Part shown: piece by piece, positions 39,447-48,822 of the stretch | Position numbering within the stretch: the first letter of the stretch is position 1 | Layout of the letters: each line of letters starts with the position of its first letter | Assembly: GCA_029339195.1 (NCBI GenBank) | Contig: JAPTJF010000215.1 | Coordinates: 1-64,000 of the forward strand | Reading direction: 5' to 3' | Source: Micractinium sp. NFX-FRZ | Lineage: Eukaryota; Chlorophyta; Trebouxiophyceae; Chlorellales; Chlorellaceae | DNA: 64,000 bases | Notes under the pieces: generated by a model | Database searches by the model: none | What the model saw: the letters and a program-made list of their open reading frames with translations, nothing else | What the model was told of the DNA's origin: nothing | Position numbers and translations under genes: made by a program

Positions 39447-40114
39447 TCCGAAGGCAATCAAGCAATCTGAACTGAAATAATTTGATTCTATCCTGACCGT
39501 GAATGAGGCTTGCACTGCTCTTGCAGTTCCCATTTTTTTTTGTAACAAAGGCACCGCTTCAAGCGCTAAGTTAGTGGGAGCAAGATCAGGGGCAGCTGGA
39601 ACATCGTCGGAGCCAGCATGACCCGGGGGATTGGGGAGACTCATTTGTGCGGTGGATTTTGCGAAGGTGATGTGGAGCCTCGTGCGTGTTAGCACTGCAG
39701 CCCAGCGTTGCTGATGGTGCCCGGTGACCTGCTGCGTTGCAGAAGCAAGTGACAGCAGCAGCGGCGGCAGCAGGCAGCGCTGGTACGCCCAGCTGCTTGC
39801 CGGCAGCCCGACACCTGGTGGCTGTGGCATGGAGGCAGGAACAGCAAGCCATGCAGACCCGGGCAGGCAAGACGCAGTGGATCGCTGGTTCCGTGGAAGA
39901 GGGGAGGGGCACTTGCTGGAGGCGTGGCCTCGGCAACACTGCCAGGGCTGGCCGGGCTGGCGGTCAGTGTTGGCAGGTCTGGCAGTGTCGACACAGTCAG
40001 CAGCCGCATGGGCCTCTCATCCGCTCCCCGCTCTCTGCTTCTTCCTATTCGCACGAACTGTAAAGCACAGAACAGGCAGCGCCCCACCCCTCACTTATCA
40101 CCACCACCCAGCAC
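39447..40114. other. Intergenic region, no gene seen
   Basis: Thioesterase 3' UTR followed by the upstream region of the SMP gene. A CCCAG just before 40112 could be a 3' splice site of a 5'-UTR intron. Confidence 0.4.
39541..39545 (+). terminator. TGTAA polyadenylation signal, thioesterase
   Basis: TGTAA preceded by a run of T, 95 bp after the stop codon. Confidence 0.55.
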
Positions 40115-40522
40115 ATGGAGGGCAAGCAGGGCCAGGGCCACGGCCAGGGCAAGCCGATGGGCACCTCTGACGCTGCCCGCATCCAGGCCCACGAGGCCAA
40201 GGCCCCGGGCACTGGCGGAGTGGAGAAGGGCGGATTCGCCGCTCGTGCTCAGGTGGGGAGAGGGTGGGACAAGGGCCCCGGGGTGGCAGGGTGCGGGCGG
40301 GCGGGCGGGCAGGGGGCAGGTTGGAGGACAAGGGATGGTGAGGCTCGCGTGGTGGGCCGGGCGGCAATTCCTGCTCCCCTCGTACAAGCTCCCAACCACC
40401 ACCTTGCCCTGAGCCTGTCTTCATACCCTCCCCCTGCCCTCCTTCCCTCCCTTTTCCTGCAGGCCGCGGCCGCCCACAACGAGGCCGCTGCCGGCAAGGG
40501 CGGCCATGGCGGCAAGAAGTGA
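40115..40522 (+). CDS. Small SMP (seed maturation protein) domain protein, 65 aa
   Basis: Exons 40115-40252 and 40463-40522; the junction AARAQ|AAAAH is phase 0 GT-AG. The sequence is hydrophilic and Gly/Ala/Lys-rich, with the SMP-type core SDAARIQAHEAKAPGTGGVE followed by KGGFAARAQAAAAHNEAA. Plant SMP/LEA proteins of this type are expressed in desiccating seeds and are thought to protect against water loss; in an alga a stress role is inference. There is no targeting peptide or membrane segment. The product is short, and the core covers most of it. The GQGHGQGK N-terminus looks specific to this protein. Confidence 0.75.
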   Translation: MEGKQGQGHGQGKPMGTSDAARIQAHEAKAPGTGGVEKGGFAARAQVGRGWDKGPGVAGCGRAGGQGAGWRTRDGEARVVGRAAIPAPLVQAPNHHLALSLSSYPPPALLPSLFLQAAAAHNEAAAGKGGHGGKK

Positions 40523-40972
40523 GGTCGCTGCGGTCAAGCCCAAGCCACGGCTCGTGAGCCCAGCTGCCTGAAGCTTCCAACGGCAGGCTGGGTGGCTCAT
40601 CAGCGGCAATGCCTGCTTGAGGCTGCCCAGCCGCTAGCAGAGACCCTGCAGCTTCAAATCTCCACCCCTGTGTGCCTGCCTCTGCCCTGCAACTGCTGCC
40701 CTTGCCAACTGGCTGTGGTCTGCAAAGTGTAGCACGTTCTTTCAACTCCATAACCTCGACTTGGGCTGCCGAGTTACAGTACAGCACAGGCACAACTGCG
40801 CAGGCAGCCAGTGGGAGTAAAGAATGAGCAGAAAAGGGGGCTGTTTGAACGTGTAGTTACAACTTGCCATCCAGCACCAGGTGCACTACTATCGCAAGCT
40901 TGCAGTGCGGCCAGCCTGCCATACCGCACAGCCCCTCTGCTGCGCCCGCTGCCAGGCCGTGCCCCCGCCTGC
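40523..40972. other. Convergent 3' region, no gene seen
   Basis: Gap between SMP (+) and SWC5 (-). Minus-strand TGTAA motifs at 40857-40861 and 40774-40778 fit the SWC5 3' end. Confidence 0.5.
40857..40861 (-). terminator. TGTAA polyadenylation signal, SWC5
   Basis: Minus-strand TGTAA about 110 bp past the SWC5 stop; a second copy lies at 40774-40778. Confidence 0.5.
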
Positions 40973-42993
40973 TCAAAGGCGCCCGCGGTTGCGCACATCC
41001 GATGCCAGCCTCCTGTCGCGCTCCTTCTCATACTCCCTCAGCTCGGCATCCTTCAGGAACGACTGCTTGTCCAGGTACTGCAGAGGCACAATTGGGGGGG
41101 AGGGGCGGTGGGCAGCGGGGCGTAAGCGAGGGAGGCTCAGGGGGACTTGCTTGTACAGAAGACGCGGGCACATGGGGGGCCCGTGAAAAGGGGGCGAAAG
41201 GGAGGGAGGCTCAAGAAGCGAGTGCCTGGGTCCAAGTGGTGCGGGGAAGAGAGGACGCGGGCAGGGCCGGAAAGGCGACAGGTGAAAAGCAGGGAAGAAG
41301 GGAGGGCAGGGGGAGGGGGATGTGAAAGCGGGGCCTGTGAACTGCTTGTGTGAAGGGCCGGGGAGGTGCAGGCAGAGGAGCATGAGGGCAGCGGTGCACG
41401 GATTTGCTGTTGCAACCCGCCCTGGCTTCCATGCCCCCCTGCTCATCGGCGCGCCTGTGTATCTCACGCCTGCCTGCAACTGTCGCCCCCCTGCCTGCAC
41501 CATTGCGCATTGCCTGTCCGCTACACTGCCTGCCTGCTTCCCTATCTGCCACCGCATACATGTGCCCCACCTGCCCGCACCCATGCCCCGCCTTGCCTGC
41601 ACCCCGCGTGCCCCTGCCCGCCCCTGCCCCCCCCTCACCTGGTCCCCGCTGCGCTTGTGCATCTCCAGCTCCTCCTCCAGCGCATCGTCCGTCTTCTTGA
41701 AGTCCTTCCAGTCCGCACGCGACTTGTCCAGCACAGTCACCTGCGGGTGGAATGGGGGGCAGGCAGGGGCGGGCGAGCAGGTGGGTAGGCACGGTGAGGG
41801 TGGGGGAGAGGGGAGGGGAGGGAACTGAGATGGGAGGTGCGCCGGTAAGGGAGGGACAGGAAGGGAGGGGGCGGAGAAGGGGCTGGAGGAGTGAGGGGCG
41901 GCGCGCTGGGTGATGGTGTGCAGGGCGTGTGCGGGCATATGGCCGCCGGTCCGACAGACACACCCCACGAGCTTGCCACGACACACCCCGGCCAGCCGGG
42001 CCCCGCCCCACCCCACCTTCTTCGCCTGCTGCAGCGACTCCAGCACCGCATCCAGCCCCGCCTTCTTGCGCTCCGCTGCTGACGCCTCTGCATCCGCTGC
42101 CGCTTTCTGCGCCTCCTTGCTGCCCGCCGCCACCTCCTTGTTCACTGTGATGGTCTGACCCGCAAACCGCCGCTGCTCGGTGACCATCACGGTGCCTGCG
42201 CGGGCAGCACCTACAACAGAGGCAGCCGCCTTGGCCGCTGCCAGCGCCGCAGCTGCCACTGACGTGCCCTTTTGGTCACCGCCTGCTGCTGCTGCTGCCG
42301 GCTTGGGCTTGGGCTTGGAGCCCAGTCCCAGCTGCCGCATCCACGCCTGCAGGGCGGTCCCAGGGGTGCCAGAGCGAGCATGCGGCGGTGGTTCAGGGAA
42401 GGGACATGGGTGGGCAGTGCCGGCAGGCAGGCATCCCAGGCAAATCCAGGCGAGATGAAGGCGGGCACGGCGAGACGGCAGCTAGGCAGGCAACTAGGCA
42501 GCGAAGAGCAGGCAGGCAGCGGGCACCCCGGCCGCGGCACCATGCACCCCAGCAGCACACCACCGACAGATGGCGCACAACACCACCCCATGCAGCCCTG
42601 CCCGCTCACCTCGTCTGCGCCGCCCTTGCCCTTGCTGCGCGCCGGCTTGCACAGGCTGGCTAGCGAGCTGCCTGCTGCTGCCGGCTTGGCTGCTGTTGCT
42701 GCTGCGGCAGGCTTGTGATTGAGCAGGCTCCACAGCGCATCCACCTTGGCTTTCTTGGCCTCCCGTTTACCCTCCGGCATCAAGTCTTCCTCATCTAGCT
42801 CGTCATCAACCCCTGCCGCCGGCTCGCCGTCATCATCCGCCTCCACGCCCACGCCCGCTGCTGCGCCCCGCAGCCGCTTTGGCTTCTTGTTCTGCTTGGC
42901 CAGCCGACGCTCTTCTTCATCCACCTCATCAGGCACATAGTCTTGGTCCTCCTCATCCTCACTGGGCAGGTTGGCATTCAGCAGGTTGGCCAT
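40973..42993 (-). CDS. SWC5: SWC5/CFDP1 (BCNT-domain), SWR1 chromatin-remodelling subunit
   Basis: Subunit of the SWR1 complex that exchanges histone H2A for H2A.Z. Four exons, all junctions phase 0, 306 aa: 42993-42610, 42346-42017, 41740-41639, 41077-40973. The N-terminus is acidic (PSEDEEDQDYVPDE, GVDDELDEEDLMPEG), as expected for histone binding, with basic patches between (KQNKKPKRLRG). The BCNT domain fills the last ~80 residues: VTVLDKSRADWKDFKKTD, LEEELEMHKRSGDQ, YLDKQSFLKDAELREYEKER and RRLASDVRNRGRL. Order and spacing match CFDP1/SWC5. It is head-to-head with a plastid DedA/VTT gene. Confidence 0.92.
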
Positions 42994-43427
42994 GGCTCAG
43001 CCGTGCCGGTTGCGGGAGAGCGGCGGCAGGGATGGGAGGGCCAAGCTAGTGTCGGCTGCCGGCGTGCGTTTGTTTTATTATCGAGCTCCGACTGCCAGGT
43101 GACCAGAGGGCTCAACAGCTGCCTGGGTTACGATCAGGGCGCGCTGGGACGCAGTGAGGGCGCGAGTCGCGACTGGCTGCTACAGCAGGCTGCGTCGACT
43201 AGGGCGCTAGTGGGGACCGTAATGGCAATGACAGCAGCAAGCCAGGAGGCCACCACAATGCCAGAGGGGCACTGCCAGCCAGGAGTGAAGAGGATGCGGC
43301 CGCCCGCCCTCTGCGTCATTTCATCGGCGTTTGACTGCATCTTTCCGCTCCTACTGTCGTTCAGCAACTGGGGGCTGGCGAGCGGAGCCCACAGGCTGAC
43401 TGGCCCGCAACCACATCGCACTCCGGC
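42994..43427. promoter_or_regulatory. Bidirectional promoter region, SWC5 / DedA gene
   Basis: 434 bp between divergent start codons, with a short AT-rich patch at about 43070-43085 (TTTGTTTTATTATCG). No exon is seen. Confidence 0.5.
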
Positions 43428-45301
43428 ATGTGCGCAGCCCGCGCCGTCCTGGCCTCACCTCGATGCTTGCCATTCTCATGGGTGGCACCTAGAACCCGTT
43501 GCGGGAGCAACGGCTTGATGCGTGGGCGACCAACACGTGGGTGCTCGCGGGTGGAGGCCCTGGGCGGGCGGCAGCACGGAGCTGAGGCGGAGGAGCCATC
43601 CTCGTCGGGTGAGTGGGGCCGACGGGAAGCTGGACTTGGAGGCCACCCTCCCCCCGCCGCTGCCGCCCACCGCCGCACGCCCGTCTTTGCCTGGCGGCGC
43701 TCATCTTTGCCTGGCGGCGCGCCCTGCCCTTCTGAAACAAGCACGCAGTGCTCCCTGCAGGGCGCTGCCACGCGCTTGAGTCTTGGTTGCCGACTGTGTC
43801 GGCAGGCGCCGCGGCGACGCTCGCAGCGGCGGCCATCCTGCTCGCGCCCGTGGGCGCGGCGCACGCGAGCGGCGGCGAGGCAGCACCCGACGGCTTTTTG
43901 GAGTTTGTGATCAACTTCATTGAAGGGCTGGGACCCTGGGGCCCCGCAGCATTCGTGGCCACCGTGGCGCTGGCAGAGTGCATCCCCTTGTTCCCCACGC
44001 AGGCAAGCCGTCATACAGAGCCGCCGTTCATGCCTGGCGGGCTGTCTGCTTGCTTTCTGTGGGGACGCACCGGTGCACTTGGCGGGCGGCATGCGGGCTT
44101 GCTTTCCTGTGCTGTGCTGTGGCTTTTGTGTAGGGGTTGTTGCGAAGCAAACCTGTTGGACTAGCATTGGGTGTTGCGAAGCAAGGTTTTGGACCCTGCC
44201 GGTCGCCGCTGCTAACCGTCAACCCAAATCGGTCGCCCGCCCTGCCCCTGCAGCCGCTCTCGCTGGCCAGCGGGCTCCTGTTTGGCACTCAGAAGGGAGC
44301 GCTGTGCATGCTGTCGGGCACCGTGCTGGCCGCGCTGCTCGCCTTCTCAATTGCGCGTGGCATAGGGCGGCCCCTGGCTGAGCGCATCATCAGCCACGAG
44401 CTGACGGGCGGCGGCAGCAGCGAGGGCGGCAGCGAGGGCGGCAAGGAGCCCAGCGCGGTGCAGCGCAAGCTGGCAGAGGTGACAGCGGTGATTGAGCGCG
44501 GCAGCTTCTGGCAGCAGGCCGGCGCGGTGCTGCTGCTGCGCATGACACCCGTGGTGCCCTTCTCGTGAGTGCCCCTGCGCTGCACGCTGGCCGTCCTGCA
44601 CGCCGCAGCCGCTCCTTCATCAGCCGCCTTGCCCTGCTGCTGACAGGCCTCGTGCACACCTGCGCGCCGCCAAGCAAACGTCAGCTACGCTCCCTCCTCA
44701 AACCGCGCTGCCCTCGCTCACCCCACCCCACTGCTCATTCCCTCCCCCGCCTCCCCGCAGCGCCTCCAACTATGTGCTGGGCCTGTCCCCGCTGCCGCTG
44801 CCGCCGTACCTGGCAGGCACAGCCACAGGAATGGCCTTTTGGTCGGTATTCTACGCCTCGCTGGGCGGCGCTTCTCGCTCCCTCCTGCGCCGTGGCGTCG
44901 ACCCCAATGTGCTGCTGGTGGACCTGCTGAACAAGGCGGGGAGCTACACACGGGAGCTGGCGGCGGCAGGCATTGTGCTGGGGGCCGGCGCGTTGCTGTA
45001 CGTGGGCGCCGGCGTGGTGCGGCGCCAGCTGGCGGCGGCGGCGGCGGCAGACAGCGAGGCTGAGGCCGGCGCATCCGCCGCCGCTGCTGCACCACAGGAG
45101 GGCGGTGCAGCACCCTCCGGCATTGCGCTGCACGTTGAGGCCAAGCAGCTGGGTCGGGAGCTGGGGACGACTGGCAAGGAACTGGAGCTGGCTGGGTGGC
45201 GGCTCACCGGCTGGCTGGGCGGCACGGCTGCAGCCGGCAAGCCACCAGCGGCAGCAGGAGCTGTCAAGGAGTCGCTTGTTGAGTCGCAGCTCAAGGAGTG
45301 A
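43428..45301 (+). CDS. Plastid-targeted SNARE-associated/DedA (VTT domain) membrane protein
   Basis: VTT/DedA proteins (TVP38, TMEM64, YdjX) are membrane proteins, several of which act as lipid scramblases. Exons 43428-43608, 43806-44002, 44254-44564, 44761-45301 give 409 aa. The N-terminus (MCAARAVLASPRCLPFSW) is an Arg/Ser/Cys transit peptide. VTT features in order: FEFVINFIEGLGPWGPAAF-type opening at 43895-43945, ECIPLFPTQPLSLASGLLFG, KGALCMLSGTVLAALLAFSI, LLLRMTPVVPFSASNYVLGL and PPYLAGTATGMAFWSVFYAS. The P[L/T]..GLLFG and PxVPFxxxNYxLG motifs are diagnostic. The C-terminal 100 residues are an Ala-rich soluble tail. Intron 44003-44253 starts with GC (ACGCAG|GCAAGC). Plastid location rests on the leader alone. 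Confidence 0.88.
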
Positions 45302-46053
45302 AGGTAACCCAGTTATCACACGCGCGCTGAAGAGGCCATCCTTACGTTGGGCAGGTGGCCGGGGCGCGCTGGACTGCCCAGCTCTGCCGCCAGGCTGGCA
45401 GCGCTGCCGCCCCGCAGCCCCGGTCCCCTGCCGGTCCCCCAAGCTTGCTTGGCACCCTTTAATCATCCATCCACATCTTATCGCATCGTGTGCGTGCATT
45501 TGGAGCTCTCTTTTGACCATCCTCCATCCCCCAGTGAGCGGGTGCAGCCCTCTTGTCGCTGGCCGGCCTTCAGGCCCCCTTGTCACCTCTGGCCACGGGC
45601 TCTGCTGCACTGCAGACGACATCACCACCTGCACCACAACCCCCATGCATTTTGTCACCCGCATTGTCAGCCCCTCCCTCCGCGTTTTGGTGGGCCGTTT
45701 GGGCTGGGGCTCTGCCTACCCCCAGCCCCGGTTCTTGCGGCCCGCTGCATGGCAACAAGCAGCCAAACCCTACCCCCGTCTTCTTTCTCTCCGCCTCCCT
45801 TTTCCCTTCCTGTACCATTAGCTACCCACAACACCCCTCTCTTCCCTCACCCTACATCCGGTTGTGCCCTGCCTCTGATAAACTGAAGCCATGTGTGTGT
45901 TTTTTGTGGCGCTCGGGGTGGCCCATTTTGCTACCTTGGCAGCCCCCCCGTATTTCATTCCACTTCCACCAGATTCACCGCCCCTGCTGCCCCGCTGTCG
46001 CGCATCGTCAGCCCTTTGCCCTGGCCGCGCCTCGAGCCCACCCCACATCAGTC

Positions 46054-46058
46054 TGTAA
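46054..46058 (+). terminator. TGTAA polyadenylation signal, DedA gene
   Basis: TGTAA in an AT-rich patch (CAGTCTGTAATACAATACC) about 750 bp after the stop. Confidence 0.5.
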
Positions 46059-46179
46059 TACAATACCTATACAGTACTGAGTTCGGGCTTCTTAAGAGGT
46101 CGGGTGCCGACCAGACCAGGAAGGGTCGGTTGGCGAGGTGCTGGGTGCTGCGGCGCACTGTCAGTGATCACAGTGCACG

Positions 46180-46209
46180 GAGGGCGGCGACCAAGAGGGC
46201 GGCGACCAA
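46180..46209 (+). repeat. Exact 15-bp tandem duplication upstream of USP
   Basis: GAGGGCGGCGACCAA occurs twice without a gap, 133 bp before the USP start. It lies where a promoter element would, so it could be a duplicated binding site. Confidence 0.6.
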
Positions 46210-46341
46210 AGGCTGATGACACATCGCCGCGCAGTTCCGCTACCTCTCTGTTCTGTTTCTCAAACCCCGGCCCGTTGACACTGCCAGGCGTCCCCTAGAA
46301 ACCGGCCTAGGCTTTGGGTTTGCTCGGCAGTCAACAGAGCG

Positions 46342-48215
46342 ATGGCCCCCCGCAAAGTGGTGCTCGCGGTAGACAGCTCTCCCGTGAGGCGAGTACTGCT
46401 GGCGGAGAGGGAGGCGCAGCGGCCCCGGAAGCGCGACACTGCCTGGCTGCACTGCGGCAGCGGGCACACTGCCCGCCGACCCGCCCCTTCCGGGCGCCGC
46501 CGGTGCCGCCGGCTCGCCTCTACGTGCTAGCCCAATGAGCAGTTCAAGACTGGAGCCTGCTTGATTTGGATGCCTGCATTGTGTGTGCTGCAGCCTGTTG
46601 TCCCTCAGCTCTCCAGCGGCTGCCTGCGGGCAATTGCTACCGACCCCACCGCGTGCCCCCCGCTGCCCTGCCCCAACCCGCTGTCCCCCACTGGCTGTTG
46701 CGTGCAGCCTAAGCGCCCTAAAGTGGGCCACCAAGGCACTGTGCAACAAGGATGACGAGGTGCGGGGCACAGCATGGCAGGCTAGGCCGGGACACAGCGG
46801 GACAGAGGCGAGATGGCGGCTGGCCTGTGCTCGGCGGCCTTCCCACCGCCTGCCCGCCGGCGCCTGCTGCCCTGCCCCACCTCCCACCCTCCTTTCCCCC
46901 CTCCCCTCTCTTCGCCACCCGCTCTTCGCCCATCCCCGCATCCCCTTGGCCCCCTGCACTTTACCCCCTCTGCAGCTGCACCTCATTTCTGTGCTGGAGT
47001 CTGGTATGCCCAACGAGGTGCCCGGGGAGAGCGCGTCAGCCGACGTGGGCGACTGCAAGCCCAACCCGGAGGCGCTGCTGAAGACACAGGACCTGCTGAA
47101 GCGGTGCAAGGAGGATGCGCAGGGGGCGGGCATCAACAACGTGAAGCTGACCACCCTGGTCTCCTGCGCAGGCGGATCTACCGACATGGTGGGCGGGATG
47201 AACGCATGTGTGTGTGGCTGTGTGCGTGTGTGGGCTGTTATTGTTGCTCGGCGATATGTTTGCCCCATCCATCATCTGTCTGCGCCCCTGCGCTCACCAC
47301 GAAGGCACCGCCCCGTGCACCCACCCATCGGGTGTGCCCTGCACTCCTGCCCACCACTGGCACCCCCAGGCCAAACTCTTGCGCCCTGATACCCATCCGC
47401 CCTCACCCTGCACGCCACCCTGCGCCCACTCACCCTGCGCGGGCGTGGCACATTGTTTTACATGCAGCTCTACCCCTGTGCTCCTCTTTGATCGGTCACT
47501 GTTGCTGTTGTCACCCGCAGGCGCGGCACATTGTTGAATTCAGTGACAGCGAGAAGGCCGACATGCTGGTGCTGGGGTCGCGCGGCATGGGGGGCGTCAA
47601 GCGCACGTTTTTCAGCATGGTGAGGCAGCGGGGTGGGGTGGTGTGAAAGGCCCAGCAAGCAGTGGCCAGGGGACGGTGGGGAGCTGGGGCGGGGCCAGGG
47701 GGCCAGGAGCACCTTGCGGATGGAGTGCAGGTTTGCAAGGGGCAAACTGAAATGCTGGCAGGCGTGGAGGTTTTTGCAACGGCCTGGATCCTGCCGTTGG
47801 CGCAGCTGCAGCTTCCCAGGTGCCCAACCCTGCCCCAAGCCACTCCCCGCACGCCTGCAGGTGGGGCTGGGCAGCGTGAGCGACTATGTGACCAAGCACG
47901 CCACCTGCAACGTGGTGCGTTGTATGGCTGTGCTGAGCTGGCAGGGGCGCACAGCGGCCAGCTGGCAAAGCGTTCGGCTGTCTATTGCTTAGGATGCTGG
48001 GGGGAAGGGGACAGTGCCAGCTGTGCATGTGCTGGCACTGCTCGCGCGGCGCCAGGAGGTCCCCGCCGGTTTACGACTCCAAGCCTGCATGTTTGGCCCG
48101 CCTGCGCAACTGCCGTGCTCTCGGCAACTACCCGCCTTCATTCACACCCTCCCCTGCATTGCCCCTTTGTCCCACCCATGCCACACAGGTGGTGCACAAG
48201 ATGGCGGCGCCATGA
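46342..48215 (+). CDS. Universal stress protein (UspA domain)
   Basis: Single-domain, nucleotide-binding UspA-type protein. Six exons, 163 aa: 46342-46388, 46708-46759, 46976-47188, 47521-47619, 47861-47914, 48189-48215. MAPRKVVLAVDSSPVSLSAL joins exon 1 to exon 2, followed by KWATKALCNKDDELHLISVL. The ATP-binding loop is MLVLGSRGMGGVKRTFF with GLGSVSDYVTKHATCNVVVV, the G-2x-G-9x-G(S/T) signature. The usual USP spacing (AVDxSxxSLxALxWA) is obtained only if intron 1 starts with GC (GTGAG|GCGAGT); the nearby GT donor breaks the frame. The last exon codes for eight residues and ends MAAP. There is no targeting peptide, so it is probably cytosolic. Confidence 0.88.
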
Positions 48216-48822
48216 CCAAAGCATGAAACTGCAGCAGGCGCGAGCGGCGTTTTGAAACACGCTGCACTGGCACATGCCCCGCCCACATGCGCGTCAGCCC
48301 ATGACCGTGGTGGCGTCATGCAAAGGAGTAGTACGCACCCACGCACACATATCACCTCGGCACGCAACAGCCACACGCAGCGAGCATTGAATGAAGCGAC
48401 TGGCAGTCTGTTTGCACAGGCTGCATGGAACGAACCCAGTATGAAGGACGAGGCTCGATGCCCCGCCACAGCGCACGCTCCTGTGCCCGTTGCTCTCTCT
48501 TCTCTACCCTTCCCCCACTTGCTTACCATGCTCCCTGCATGCCCTGCGCGAATTACGCATCCTGTGTACATGGAACATGCACCAAACCATTCAAGGGGGC
48601 TGCCAACTCTCTGCGGCAGCAAACTTCAGGCACAGGAAGTAGAAGCGGCGGGGACGGGCATGCAGGGGTGTGGGCCAATGGATGCTGGGGATGCACGGGG
48701 TTTGAGGGGAGACGGGCGGTAGCAGTTTGCACAGCAGACTACAGCAGCAGGATGCCAGCAAGTGCCTCAGCACTTGTACAGCACTTGTACAGCAGAGTGC
48801 TACATGGCAGTGTGCGTCCACT
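48216..48822. other. Convergent 3' region, no gene seen
   Basis: Gap between USP (+) and carbamate kinase (-), read as both 3' UTRs; lower GC than the genes. No clear TGTAA signal. Confidence 0.45.

Larger units (their letters stand above)
45302..46341. other. Long 3' UTR and USP upstream region
   Basis: About 1 kb without supported exons. The first ~750 bp, ending at a TGTAA motif, is read as the DedA 3' UTR; the rest is the USP upstream region. Confidence 0.5.
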
